A stretch of 64,000 nucleotides of DNA from Lachnospiraceae bacterium (GTDB lineage Bacteria; Bacillota; Clostridia; Lachnospirales; Lachnospiraceae): positions 1-64,000 of the forward strand of contig SVFM01000015.1 of the NCBI GenBank assembly GCA_015056865.1, given 5' to 3'. The notes beneath the pieces were generated by a model. That model saw only the letters and a program-made list of their open reading frames with translations, made no database searches and had not been told where the DNA came from. Position numbers and translations under genes: made by a program. This document shows positions 4,799 through 13,772 of the stretch, piece by piece (positions within the stretch are counted from its first letter, which is position 1; each line of letters begins with the position of its first letter).

Positions 4799-6910
4799 TT
4801 ACACTTCAAAGGTCAGTTCTGCGTAGGTGGGAATCGGCCATACATCCTTATCTACGATCTTTTCCAGTTCATCTACAGGCACCCTAAGTGCTTCCATGGC
4901 CACCTTCACCTCGTCCTTGTAAGCAAAAGCCTGCTCCTTGGCATCCTTGATGACAGCTGCCCTGTGTTCAGACACCTGGAGTTTTGCCAGTGCAGCCTTG
5001 GCCTGCTTTAAATATCCGGATACTGCCTGCAACAATTCCGCCTGTACAGAGGCATCTGCACCAGCCTCCTTCACCGCGATCACTGTTTCAGCCAAAGACT
5101 TGGTATATCGGATCACTGCCGGAAGAATCTGTCTGGAAGTCATGTCGATCATAGTCAAAGCTTCGATATTGATGGTCTTTGCATAGGTTTCGTACAAAAT
5201 CTCCACTCGAGATTCCAGTTCCACTTTGGTAAAGATACCGAATTTTTCAAACAGCTTAACTGCCTTGTCAGTATTCAGGGTCTCTGCCGCTTCGATCATG
5301 GATTTTATGTTGGGAAGCCCTCTTCTTTCAGCCTCCTCCACCCAATCCTGGGCATATCCATTGCCATTGAAGATGATCCTCTGGTGTTCGGTCAGATACT
5401 TCTTGATCAGATCATGCACTGCAACCTCGAAGTTCTCCGCAGATTCCAAAATATCCGCAGCCTCACAAAAAGCTTCCGCCACAATGGCATTAAGGGTGGT
5501 GTTAGGACTGCCAATGGAATCTGAGGAACCTACCATACGGAACTCAAACTTATTTCCGGTGAAGGCAAAAGGCGACGTTCTATTGCGGTCTGTTGCATCT
5601 TTGTCCAGATCCGGCAACGTGGATACACCGGTCTGCAATTTGCCGCCGTCCAGAAGGTGTACCGCCGCACCGGTTTCCACCAGCTGACGTACCACATCTT
5701 CCAACTGCTCGCCCAAAAATACTGAGATAATAGCGGGAGGTGCCTCGCAGGCCCCCAGTCTATGATCATTTCCCACATCGGATGCACTCTGTCTGAGCAA
5801 ATCTGCATGCACATCCACTGCTTTCAGAATGCAGGCCAGCACCAGTAGGAACTGGATGTTGGCATTTGGTGTATCACCGGGATCCAAAAGATTCATCCCG
5901 GTGTCCGTGTTCAGTGACCAATTGTTATGCTTGCCGGAACCGTTCACTCCCGCAAAGGGTTTCTCGTGCAGAAGGCAAGCCAATCCATGACGCTCGGCAA
6001 CTTTTTTCATGGTTTCCATGATCAACTGATTGTGATCTGCCGCAATATTAGCGGTCTCATAAATAGGTGCCAGCTCGTGCTGAGCGGGAGCCGCCTCGTT
6101 ATGCTGGGTTTTTGCAGTAACACCCAGTTTCCACAGTTCAATATTCAAATCCTTCATATAGGAGCCCACGCGCTCGCGAATGGAACCAAAATAGTGATCC
6201 TCCAGCTCCTGCCCCTTAGGTGCCGGCGCACCGAACAAAGTCCGTCCTGCAAAAATAAGATCTTCACGCTTCAGATACTTTTCCCGATCTACCAGAAAAT
6301 ATTCCTGTTCCGCACCTACGGATGCAATTACCTTGGTAGCCTCCTGATCTCCAAACAGACGCACAATACGCAAAGCCTGCTGGCTCACTGCTTCCATAGA
6401 ACGCAGAAGGGGCGTCTTTTCATCCAGGGCTTCACCCTTATAAGAGCAAAATGCTGTAGGAATACACAGCGTCACACCGGTGGCATCTTCTTTCAAAAAG
6501 GCAGGCGAGGTAATATCCCATGCGGTATATCCTCTGGCTTCGAATGTAGCTCTCAGACCGCCTGAGGGGAAAGAGGAGGCATCCGGCTCACCCTTGATCA
6601 GTTCCTTGCCGGAAAAATCCATGAGCACCCGCCCCTCCTCATCCGGATGGGTCACAAACGCATCATGCTTTTCCGCAGTGATACCGGTCAGCGGCTGAAA
6701 CCAGTGGGTATAATGGGTTGCACCGTGCTGCAACGCCCAGTCCCTCATTGCCTTTGCCACCACGTCAGCAGTCTCAAGAGAAAGTTCTCCTCCCTGCTCC
6801 ATGATCTGTATTACATCTTTGTACGTGTTTTTCGGCAGACGTTCCTTCATCCTTCTCAGCGTAAATACGTTGCTGCCAAATATTTCCTCCACATTCAAGA
6901 TCTCACTCAT
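4799..6910 (-). CDS. glnN: Glutamine synthetase, class III
   Basis: ATP-dependent synthesis of glutamine from glutamate and ammonia in the cytoplasm. The 703-residue length and the motif WFQPLTGITAEKHDAF near residue 70 mark the large type III form (GSIII-N domain followed by the catalytic barrel, with E-Q-E-Y-F and N-G-S-G-K-H-N ligand blocks). I start it at the ATG at 6910, where AGAAGGAG lies 7 bp upstream; the 12-residue extension to 6946 has no ribosome binding site. The start overlaps the end of the TrhP gene by 8 bp (ATGAGTGA), which suggests translational coupling. It is the last gene of the mtaB-to-glnN run. No nitrogen-responsive site is obvious. Confidence 0.95.
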   Translation of the reverse strand: MSEILNVEEIFGSNVFTLRRMKERLPKNTYKDVIQIMEQGGELSLETADVVAKAMRDWALQHGATHYTHWFQPLTGITAEKHDAFVTHPDEEGRVLMDFSGKELIKGEPDASSFPSGGLRATFEARGYTAWDITSPAFLKEDATGVTLCIPTAFCSYKGEALDEKTPLLRSMEAVSQQALRIVRLFGDQEATKVIASVGAEQEYFLVDREKYLKREDLIFAGRTLFGAPAPKGQELEDHYFGSIRERVGSYMKDLNIELWKLGVTAKTQHNEAAPAQHELAPIYETANIAADHNQLIMETMKKVAERHGLACLLHEKPFAGVNGSGKHNNWSLNTDTGMNLLDPGDTPNANIQFLLVLACILKAVDVHADLLRQSASDVGNDHRLGACEAPPAIISVFLGEQLEDVVRQLVETGAAVHLLDGGKLQTGVSTLPDLDKDATDRNRTSPFAFTGNKFEFRMVGSSDSIGSPNTTLNAIVAEAFCEAADILESAENFEVAVHDLIKKYLTEHQRIIFNGNGYAQDWVEEAERRGLPNIKSMIEAAETLNTDKAVKLFEKFGIFTKVELESRVEILYETYAKTINIEALTMIDMTSRQILPAVIRYTKSLAETVIAVKEAGADASVQAELLQAVSGYLKQAKAALAKLQVSEHRAAVIKDAKEQAFAYKDEVKVAMEALRVPVDELEKIVDKDVWPIPTYAELTFEV

Positions 6911-8162
6911 CGCCGTTCTCCTTCTTTTCCATTCTGAGAAGATCATACTTGTCCGGCACGCCGGACAATCTCAGCCAAAGCTGCTGCTTGGCATGAGGTG
7001 CACTGCTCATCTCCTCGCCTTCCTCGTTGTATATTTTTTCTACCGTGACCGGTACATTTTGTCCGTCCGGCTTCATAATCTCGATCACATCGCCTGCGCA
7101 GAATTTATTCCGCTGGACAATGCGGACCAGCCCATCTTGTATCTCCTCCACGATACCCAGATAAACAGATTCATTCACGTAGGTATTGCTGTCATATATC
7201 TGTGTATTGTGATCTGTACGGCCAAAATAAAAACCTGTGGTAAACTGACGGTAGGTACACTTGGCGATCTGCTCCTGATACCACTGCATATTATCACGAT
7301 ACTTCTGCTCTGATGCAAAGTAATCGTCGATGGCCTTGCGATAAGTTCTGGCCACAGCAGCCACATACAGCGCCGTCTTCATACGCCCTTCTATCTTAAA
7401 GCTGTCTATGCCGGCAGCCACCAACTCCGGAATATACTCTATCATACACAGATCCTTGGAATTGAAGATAAAGGTCCCACGCTCATTCTCATATACCGGC
7501 AGATACTCTCCCGGCCGGCTCTCCTCCATCACTGCATACTTCCAACGACAGGGGTGGGTACAGGCACCTTGGTTGGCATCCCGCCCTGTAAAATAATGGC
7601 TAAGCAGACACCTGCCGGAATAGGAAATACACATGGCTCCGTGGATAAAACTCTCAATCTCCATTTCTGCCGGAATGTGGTCCCGGATCACCCGGATCTC
7701 CTCCAAGGACAATTCTCTTGCAGATACTACTCTTTTGGCCCCCATGTTCCACCAGAACAAATAGGTCTGCCAGTTGGTATTGTTTGCCTGCGTAGAAATA
7801 TGTATCTCCATATCGGGACATACTTTTCGTGCAATGGAAAACATACCCGGATCCGAGATGATCAATGCATCGGGCCTATGGGGCTGCAGATCCTGCAGTT
7901 CCCGGAAATAAGATTCCGCTCCGCCCAGATCATCATTGTGGGCCAGTATGTTGGCTGTTACATAAACCTTCACACCGTGGGCATGGGCAAAGGCAATTCC
8001 CTGAGCCATTTCCTCCATGGAAAAGTTCCTGGCCTTGGCACGCAGGCCAAAGGCCTCTCCTCCAATATATACGGCGTCTGCCCCAAAAACAACCGCCGTC
8101 TTTAACACTTCAAGGCTGCCGGCAGGTACCAGCAGCTCCGGTTTTCTTCTATTATCTTTCAT
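6903..8162 (-). CDS. trhP: U32-family tRNA hydroxylase (TrhP/YegQ-like)
   Basis: A 419-residue member of the U32 'peptidase' family. The family's TrhP branch takes part in prephenate-dependent 5-hydroxylation of U34 in tRNAs. The barrel starts with PELLVPAGSLEVLKTAVVFGADAVYIGG; the signature ESFIHGAMCISYSGRC and a Cys-rich segment ending in HPCRWKY (putative Fe-S ligands) follow, and the C-terminus has the small beta domain. It lies 16 bp after trmR, whose product methylates the hydroxyl that TrhP would install, as in the B. subtilis yrrM-yrrN-yrrO group. This context makes tRNA modification much more likely than proteolysis. Confidence 0.85.
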   Translation of the reverse strand: MKDNRRKPELLVPAGSLEVLKTAVVFGADAVYIGGEAFGLRAKARNFSMEEMAQGIAFAHAHGVKVYVTANILAHNDDLGGAESYFRELQDLQPHRPDALIISDPGMFSIARKVCPDMEIHISTQANNTNWQTYLFWWNMGAKRVVSARELSLEEIRVIRDHIPAEMEIESFIHGAMCISYSGRCLLSHYFTGRDANQGACTHPCRWKYAVMEESRPGEYLPVYENERGTFIFNSKDLCMIEYIPELVAAGIDSFKIEGRMKTALYVAAVARTYRKAIDDYFASEQKYRDNMQWYQEQIAKCTYRQFTTGFYFGRTDHNTQIYDSNTYVNESVYLGIVEEIQDGLVRIVQRNKFCAGDVIEIMKPDGQNVPVTVEKIYNEEGEEMSSAPHAKQQLWLRLSGVPDKYDLLRMEKKENGDE

Positions 8163-8178
8163 CTTGCCTCACATTCTG

Positions 8179-8832
8179 CTACAGATCATCATCCAGACGG
8201 TTTCGGAGACTTAGAGTGATACCGTCTCCCAAGGTTATGATGGAGGACGTCAGATCAGGATGATGGGTCAACACATACAGATATTCCCTCATACGTGCAT
8301 GAATGGTCCTATTTCTGCGTGTTACCGCAAACCGAGACTCTATAATCTCTCCATCCTGCAGCACATTATCCGAGACCAGCACCCCGCCGGGACGCAAAAT
8401 ACGCAGGATGTCCGGCAAAAAGTTCAAGTACTGTCCTTTTGCCGCATCCATAAAGATCATGTCAAAGCCTTCCTCCAAGTCCGGCAAAATCTCTGCCGCA
8501 TCTCCCTCCAGAAGAGTGATCTGTTCTTCTTTGCCGGCCCGCCTGATATTCTCTTTGGCAATGGCAATCCTTTTCTCATCTTTTTCTATGGTAGTGATGG
8601 TACAACCTTCTTTGGCATATTCTGCCATCAATATAGCCGAAAAGCCGATGGCCGTCCCCACTTCCAAAATACTGCGAGGCCTCTGGAAGGCCACCAAAAA
8701 CTTCAGGAAAGTCTGCAATTCCTTGCGAATAATAGGCACTTCCGTCTCTTTCGCATACTTCTCAATCTCATCCAACAAAGGGGTATTGCCTCTATCATAG
8801 GAATTGATAAAGGCAACCAATCTTTCATCCAT
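8179..8832 (-). CDS. trmR: tRNA 5-hydroxyuridine methyltransferase TrmR-like
   Basis: A 217-residue class I SAM-dependent O-methyltransferase. The SAM-binding loop LEVGTAIGFSAILMAEY is near residue 57, followed by an acidic loop (TTIEKDEKR) and the metal-site segment FMDAAKGQYLNFLPD near 130, as in COMT-type cation-dependent enzymes. B. subtilis TrmR (YrrM), which forms 5-methoxyuridine at tRNA position 34, has the same size and the same neighbours (a U32 hydroxylase after it, an MltG-type protein before it). The function is inferred from this context and fold. The start sits 5 bp after the upstream stop. Confidence 0.82.
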   Translation of the reverse strand: MDERLVAFINSYDRGNTPLLDEIEKYAKETEVPIIRKELQTFLKFLVAFQRPRSILEVGTAIGFSAILMAEYAKEGCTITTIEKDEKRIAIAKENIRRAGKEEQITLLEGDAAEILPDLEEGFDMIFMDAAKGQYLNFLPDILRILRPGGVLVSDNVLQDGEIIESRFAVTRRNRTIHARMREYLYVLTHHPDLTSSIITLGDGITLSLRNRLDDDL

Positions 8833-8837
8833 AAGCG

Positions 8838-9233
8838 CTATTCACTCCCTGCCGAAGCTTCCTCCTCCGGTTCTTTGGCCATGATCTTCATCATTTCTTT
8901 TGCCGTCATGGCGGTATTAAAAGTATAGTTGCCCGCCTTAAGCTTACCGTTATACTCGGACAACAAATTCTGTACATAGAACAGATCAGCATCCCTGATA
9001 AGGCCCTTTTCTTCCAGGATCTTTCCGATTTCTCTTGCCCCTTTGCCCATGGTAATCTGCACATCCACATCCCGGCCTTCTCCATTTTCAGCCATCGCAG
9101 GCTCCATGAACACCCGATACCCGTAATCATACGCCAGCAAGGCACCTTTGTAGACCGCATAGATAATCACAATGGCTACCGCAACCCTGAAAATGCTTCC
9201 GAACACAGCAGCTAATATCTCCCTGGCTTTCAT
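8838..9233 (-). CDS. Short MltG-like protein lacking the transglycosylase domain
   Basis: 131 residues: an N-terminal transmembrane helix (about 8-30) followed by an extracytoplasmic domain with DVQITMGKGAREIGKILEEKGLI and LKAGNYTFNTAMTAKEMM. These segments resemble the LysM-like N-terminal module of the endolytic murein transglycosylase MltG. The catalytic C-terminal domain (MltG is usually above 330 residues) is absent, and the frame ends cleanly with a Glu-rich tail. It holds the position of yrrL (mltG) in the B. subtilis ireB-ruvX-yrzB-yrrL-trmR order, so it is probably an orthologous but reduced protein. It might bind peptidoglycan without cutting it. Confidence 0.65.
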   Translation of the reverse strand: MKAREILAAVFGSIFRVAVAIVIIYAVYKGALLAYDYGYRVFMEPAMAENGEGRDVDVQITMGKGAREIGKILEEKGLIRDADLFYVQNLLSEYNGKLKAGNYTFNTAMTAKEMMKIMAKEPEEEASAGSE

Positions 9234-9251
9234 CTCTGTTCCTCCTTGCTT

Positions 9252-10925
9252 CTACACTTCCATAATGATAGGAAGGATCATAGGGCGACGTTTGGTTTTT
9301 TTCCAAACATATTCCCCCAATGTTTCTCTGGTAGTGGACTTGAGTTTTCCCCAGTCGCTGACTCCTCTGTCAACACAATTTTGAATTGCGGCCGCCACCA
9401 CTACTCTGGCCTCTTCCATCAATTCATCTGATTCTCTCACATAGACAAATCCCCTGGATACAATATCCGGCCCGGACACCAGCTGTCCGCTGTATCCATC
9501 CAAAGCCATAACAACCACCAAAATACCATCTTCCGCCAGATGCTGTCTATCCCGAAGCACCACGTTGCCAACATCACCCACACCCAGGCCATCCACCAAG
9601 ATTCCCCCTACAGGAACCTTGCCTGTTACCTGAGCAGATTCTTCAGACAACTCCAGCACATCTCCGGAAGATAAGATGAAAATATCGTCCTTCTCTATCC
9701 CCAGGCTCTCTGCAATCTTGGCCTGAGCCTTCAAATGTTTGTATTCCCCATGGGTAGGAACCGCATATTTGGGTTTTACCAGAGTATAGATCAGTTTGAT
9801 CTCCTCCTGGCAGGCATGACCGGACACATGAGCGTCCTGAAAGATCACGTCCGCACCCTTGCGCAAAAGCTCATTGATGATCTTCGTCACTGCCTTTTCA
9901 TTTCCGGGAATCGGGTGGGATGACATGATCACTGTGTCCCCAGGGCCTATTGTGATTTTTTTATGCATATTATTTGCCATACGGCTCAGGGCCGCCATGC
10001 TTTCACCCTGACTGCCTGTGGCAATGATAACCTGTTGTTGGGGCGGATAGTTTTTCAACTGGTCCACCTCGATCAGCGTCTTGTCAGGAATATTCAGGTA
10101 ACCCAGAGAGGAAGCGATCTCTATGGTATTTACCATACTTCTTCCCTCAACCACCACTTTTCTACCAAATTTGTAGGCCGTATTGATGATCTGCTGCACA
10201 CGATCCACATTGGATGCAAAGGTAGCTACAACAATTCGGGTATTCTTGTGCTCCTCAAACAGGGTATCGAAAATACGCCCTACTGTTTTTTCCGACTGGG
10301 TAAATCCCGGCCGCTCTGCATTGGTAGAGTCACACATTAGCGCCAATACACCCTTTTTCCCAATCTCTGCAAAGCGTTGCAGATCAATGGCATCTCCAAA
10401 CACAGGAGTGTAATCCACTTTAAAGTCTCCTGTATGCACCACTGTACCGGCAGGTGAATAAATAGCCAGCGCAGACGCATCTACAATGCTGTGATTGGTC
10501 TTGATAAATTCAACCCGCAGCTGTCCAAGATTGACAGACTGCCCAAATTTAATAACCTTTCTCTTGGTTCCTTTAACCAGATCATGTTCCTTCAATTTAT
10601 TTTCAATCAGCGCGATCGTCAGCTTGGTGGCATAGATAGGAACATTGACCTCCTTCAGTACATAAGGAAGTGCCCCGATATGATCCTCATGTCCATGAGT
10701 GATCACAAAGCCTTTTACTTTATCAATGTTATCTTTTAAATAAGTAACATCCGGGATTACCAGATCGATACCCAGCATATCATCCGCAGGAAAAGCCAGA
10801 CCGCAGTCCACCACAACAATACTGTCTTCATATTCAAAGGCAGTAATGTTCATACCAATCTGCTCCAAGCCTCCCAAGGGCACGATCTTTAGCTTGGAAA
10901 CACTTTTATTCTCTTTTTTCTTCAA
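9252..10925 (-). CDS. rnj: Ribonuclease J
   Basis: A 557-residue metallo-beta-lactamase/beta-CASP ribonuclease with 5'-3' exonuclease and endonuclease activity in mRNA turnover and rRNA maturation. The metal-binding motif THGHEDHIGALPYV lies near residue 75, the later ligand block VHTGDFKVD near 165, the beta-CASP HPIPGNE motif near 340, and HVSGHACQEE plus PTHGEYKHL near 370-395. The length is that of full RNase J1/J2. It sits in the middle of the housekeeping run, 18 bp from the MltG-like gene. Confidence 0.95.
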   Translation of the reverse strand: MKKKENKSVSKLKIVPLGGLEQIGMNITAFEYEDSIVVVDCGLAFPADDMLGIDLVIPDVTYLKDNIDKVKGFVITHGHEDHIGALPYVLKEVNVPIYATKLTIALIENKLKEHDLVKGTKRKVIKFGQSVNLGQLRVEFIKTNHSIVDASALAIYSPAGTVVHTGDFKVDYTPVFGDAIDLQRFAEIGKKGVLALMCDSTNAERPGFTQSEKTVGRIFDTLFEEHKNTRIVVATFASNVDRVQQIINTAYKFGRKVVVEGRSMVNTIEIASSLGYLNIPDKTLIEVDQLKNYPPQQQVIIATGSQGESMAALSRMANNMHKKITIGPGDTVIMSSHPIPGNEKAVTKIINELLRKGADVIFQDAHVSGHACQEEIKLIYTLVKPKYAVPTHGEYKHLKAQAKIAESLGIEKDDIFILSSGDVLELSEESAQVTGKVPVGGILVDGLGVGDVGNVVLRDRQHLAEDGILVVVMALDGYSGQLVSGPDIVSRGFVYVRESDELMEEARVVVAAAIQNCVDRGVSDWGKLKSTTRETLGEYVWKKTKRRPMILPIIMEV

Positions 10926-10960
10926 TCAAATTTACCTCCACATCTGTTCATGCCGGGTAA

Positions 10961-11224
10961 CTACTGAGCATCCGTAAACTCCACGTCATCCAGCATATTC
11001 TCAAATACTCCCGCTACCGCCTGCAATTCTGCATCATCGGAAACGATAGTGAAGATGCTTTCCGCTTCCCCATCCGCCGAAATATCCTTTAAAATCAGCG
11101 CTTCGCCGTCGCCTTCTTCCACATCCGTTACCAAAATATAATTGTAACCACCGATACGGGTTTGTTCCAACACATAAAATTCTACCGGTTCTTCTCCCTC
11201 CGGTCGAAATGTTATCTTTTCCAT
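10961..11224 (-). CDS. DUF1292 protein (YrzB-like)
   Basis: An 87-residue acidic protein of the DUF1292/YrzB family, recognisable by its opening (ITFRPEGEEPVEFYVLEQTRIGG, shown in part) and the block NYILVTDVEEGDGEALILKD. The molecular role is unknown. It starts 3 bp after ruvX, in the conserved ireB-ruvX-DUF1292 order found across Firmicutes. Confidence 0.85.
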   Translation of the reverse strand: MEKITFRPEGEEPVEFYVLEQTRIGGYNYILVTDVEEGDGEALILKDISADGEAESIFTIVSDDAELQAVAGVFENMLDDVEFTDAQ

Positions 11225-11227
11225 CGT

Positions 11228-11677
11228 CTATTTCTCCTTCACAGCCTGACTGGCTGTCATAGCCCTTCTGTCCAAAAATCCCTGCAGAATAAAAACTGCA
11301 GCAACTTTATCCACGTGCGCTTTTCTTTCCTCCCTGCGCAGTCCCGCCTCGATCATAGCCTTGTCAGCTGCTACGGTCGTCAGACGCTCATCCCACATAT
11401 GTACAGGCAGACCGGTCCTTCTCTCCAGACTCTCCTTAAACTCCATAGTAAGTTTTACCCGCTCACCCTCTGTATTATTCATATGCTTGGGCAGACCGAG
11501 CACGATCTCCTCCACACCATATTCCAGGATCAACTCCTCAATCCTGGCATAGGTACGGCGCAGTTTATTCTCTTCTTTTCTCTCAATGATCTCTTTGCCC
11601 TGGGCAGTCAAGAGTAATTCATCACTGATAGCCACTCCCACTGTCTTAGAACCGAAGTCCAGTCCCATAATACGCAT
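11228..11677 (-). CDS. ruvX: RuvX/YqgF-type nuclease
   Basis: 149 residues with an RNase H-like fold. The N-terminal [13 protein letters not shown] carries the first catalytic Asp, [13 protein letters not shown] is in the middle, and the C-terminal [11 protein letters not shown] and [15 protein letters not shown] hold the later acidic residues. Family members are described as putative Holliday junction resolvases and as pre-16S rRNA nucleases; the sequence cannot tell which applies. It lies between ireB (14 bp) and DUF1292 (3 bp). Confidence 0.92.
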   Translation of the reverse strand: MRIMGLDFGSKTVGVAISDELLLTAQGKEIIERKEENKLRRTYARIEELILEYGVEEIVLGLPKHMNNTEGERVKLTMEFKESLERRTGLPVHMWDERLTTVAADKAMIEAGLRREERKAHVDKVAAVFILQGFLDRRAMTASQAVKEK

Positions 11678-11691
11678 AAAGACACCCTCCG

Positions 11692-11955
11692 TTACTTCCA
11701 GTGATTGTTCTTGATGTACTCTGTCAAAAGCTCCTCCACCAGTTCATCCCGCTCCACCTTCATGATCAGGCTTCTGGCATTTTTGTGACTGGTGATGTAA
11801 GTGGGATCACCGCTCATAATGTAGCCCACAATCTGATTCACCGGGTTATATCCCTTCTCTGTAAGAGCCTCATATACCGTAGACAAAACAACCTTTACCC
11901 CTGTCTCGGGCTCCGTTTCCACCTTAAAATATTGTGTATTCTGCAATTCTTTCAT
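11692..11955 (-). CDS. ireB: IreB family regulatory phosphoprotein
   Basis: An 87-residue DUF965-type protein. In Enterococcus, IreB is phosphorylated by the Ser/Thr kinase IreK and affects cephalosporin resistance. The family blocks [19 protein letters not shown] and [14 protein letters not shown] are intact. The Thr residues that are phosphorylated in Enterococcus lie in the N-terminal part; here that region has a single Thr before KVETEPETG, so conservation of the sites should be checked. It is the first gene after mtaB (34 bp). Confidence 0.9.
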   Translation of the reverse strand: MKELQNTQYFKVETEPETGVKVVLSTVYEALTEKGYNPVNQIVGYIMSGDPTYITSHKNARSLIMKVERDELVEELLTEYIKNNHWK

Positions 11956-11989
11956 ACTGCCACTTCCTCGTCATAGTATATTTCATATA

Positions 11990-13381
11990 TTACCTTATCT
12001 CCGAAAAAAATTCAACCGGACAAGCCAATAAAATATCTTCCGTCAAGAAATTAATAATTTTTTCTTTGCAAAGTTTGCCTGTCATGTCTTCCCGGGTCTG
12101 TCTGGCCACCTTCACATACTCCCTGGTATGCCCCACATAATAGGTCTTTCCGGCGATCTCCTTGGACTCCTCGTAGAGAACTTCCACCTCTTTTCCCACA
12201 TAATAGGCTCGAAACTCCCTGGATAATCTGCTCTCCAATTCCAACAACAGGTCGCTTCTGGCAGCTTTTACCTGATCCGGCACTTGATCCTTCATAGCCG
12301 CCGCTCTGGTCCCTCTGCGCATCGAATACTTAAAAATATGCATCTCATATAGCCGCAGCTGCTCAAGATATTCTCTGGTCTTTGCAAATTCCTCCTCCGT
12401 CTCCCCCGGAAAGCCTACGATCACATCTGTTGTGATGGCCGGATGGGGGTAAACATTTCTGAGATGCTCCACACATTCACAGTATTCACTGACCGAATAG
12501 TGCCTATTCATTCTTTTTAGGGTTTCATCACAACCGCTCTGCAAAGACAGATGAAAATGGGGGCATACCTTGGAAAGGGCTGCCAGCCTGGCTGCTGTCT
12601 CTCCGGTAATAATGCGAGGCTCCAAGGACCCCAGGCGTATCCGCTCCAGTCCCGGTATTTCCTGAATCTTTTCTACCAGCCGGATGAGATAATCCTGACC
12701 CTGATAGTGTTCCGCCCTGTTTTCCAGATCGATACCGTAGGAACTGATGTGGATTCCTGTGAGCACGATCTCTCGGTATCCGTTCTGCACAAGCCCCTCT
12801 ATCTCCCTCAGGATGTCTTCTTGCTTCCGGCTCCTTACTCTGCCTCTGGCGTAAGGGATGATACAGTAAGAGCAAAATTGATTGCAACCATCCTGGATCT
12901 TGATGTATGCCCTGGTATGCTCTGCTGTGTGCTCCAAAGTCATCTCCTCATACTCAGCCGCATGGGCGATATCAAGAATACTGGTACCCTGCAGGGTCTT
13001 ATCACATCCTGCGCTCCTGCCGCCCTGGGTTTCCCGCTGTGCCAAACAAGCCTCCAAAAGCTCCACCAGATCCTTTTTTCGGTTGTTTCCGATGGCCAGA
13101 TCTATGGCATCATCTTTCTTGATTCCTTCCTGGTCTGTCTGTACATAACAGCCCACTGCCACCACCACCGCATCCGGATTTTTGGCCTTTGCCCGGTGCA
13201 GCATCTGGCGACTCTTACGGTCTGCGATATTGGTAACTGTACAGGTGTTTATAATATAAATATCAGCAATCTGATCAAAGGGGACAATGTGATATCCTCT
13301 TTCTTCCAACATTTGTTGCATAATGTCCATTTCATAGGCATTAGTCTTGCAGCCCAAATTGTGTAATGCCACATTTTTCAT
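11990..13381 (-). CDS. mtaB: tRNA t6A methylthiotransferase MtaB
   Basis: A 463-residue radical-SAM enzyme that converts t6A37 to ms2t6A37 in tRNAs. The order is an N-terminal UPF0004 domain with Cys in LGCKTNAYEMD, INTCTVT and AVGCYVQTD, a radical-SAM CxxxCxxC in DGCNQFCSYCIIPYARG near residue 155, and a C-terminal TRAM domain. The opening 'HNLGCKTNAYE' separates MtaB from MiaB and RimO. I start it at the ATG at 13381 (GTGAGG 6 bp upstream); a GTG four codons earlier is possible. It opens the minus-strand run that leads to glnN. Confidence 0.93.
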   Translation of the reverse strand: MKNVALHNLGCKTNAYEMDIMQQMLEERGYHIVPFDQIADIYIINTCTVTNIADRKSRQMLHRAKAKNPDAVVVAVGCYVQTDQEGIKKDDAIDLAIGNNRKKDLVELLEACLAQRETQGGRSAGCDKTLQGTSILDIAHAAEYEEMTLEHTAEHTRAYIKIQDGCNQFCSYCIIPYARGRVRSRKQEDILREIEGLVQNGYREIVLTGIHISSYGIDLENRAEHYQGQDYLIRLVEKIQEIPGLERIRLGSLEPRIITGETAARLAALSKVCPHFHLSLQSGCDETLKRMNRHYSVSEYCECVEHLRNVYPHPAITTDVIVGFPGETEEEFAKTREYLEQLRLYEMHIFKYSMRRGTRAAAMKDQVPDQVKAARSDLLLELESRLSREFRAYYVGKEVEVLYEESKEIAGKTYYVGHTREYVKVARQTREDMTGKLCKEKIINFLTEDILLACPVEFFSEIR

Positions 13382-13414
13382 GTTTTTCCTCACATTTTTT
13401 GTAATGTTTTATCA

Positions 13415-13443
13415 TTGACATTTTATGGTCGACCGATTATGAT
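13415..13443 (+). promoter_or_regulatory. Promoter of the HPr-like gene
   Basis: A near-perfect sigma-A promoter: TTGACA (13415-13420), 17 bp, TATGAT (13438-13443). It reads into the HPr-like gene, whose ATG is about 50 bp downstream, and implies high expression. Confidence 0.8.
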
Positions 13444-13494
13444 GTAACTGTGAACAGAAATAGTATAATAATAAATTTATAGGAGGTATCGCTT

Positions 13495-13725
13495 ATGAAA
13501 ACAGTAACAATTTCTTTAAACTCCATCGACAAAGTAAAATCATTTGTAAATGATATTACCAAATTTGATCACGATTTCGATCTGGTATCCGGCAGATACG
13601 TAATCGACGCAAAATCTATCATGGGTATTTTCAGTCTGGATCTGTCCAAACCCATCAATCTTAACATTCATGCTGAAGACAACGTAGATGAGGTTCTGAA
13701 CGTACTGAAGCCCTACATCATCTAA
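13495..13725 (+). CDS. HPr-like protein without the phosphorylatable histidine
   Basis: A 76-residue protein with the HPr fold pattern. The Ser46-type region AKSIMGIFSLDLS is clear (Ser41 here), but the 'GIHARP' active-site loop is replaced by SIDKVKS, so it cannot accept phosphate from Enzyme I on His15. AGGAGG lies 8 bp before the ATG, a strong promoter is upstream and a terminator downstream; it is a well-expressed single-gene unit. The role is unknown: it may be a regulatory partner rather than a PTS phosphocarrier. It is distinct from the Crh-like gene at 45750. Confidence 0.75.
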   Translation: MKTVTISLNSIDKVKSFVNDITKFDHDFDLVSGRYVIDAKSIMGIFSLDLSKPINLNIHAEDNVDEVLNVLKPYII

Positions 13726-13740
13726 TTGAATACGTATACG

Positions 13741-13769
13741 AAATGCCGCCGCAGGGCGGCATTTTCTTT
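13741..13769 (+). terminator. Terminator of the HPr-like gene
   Basis: A 10-bp stem, AAATGCCGCC (13741-13750) with GGCGGCATTT (13755-13764), 4-nt loop, then TCTTT. It may also serve the convergent SGNH gene. Confidence 0.85.
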
Positions 13770-13772
13770 GAT

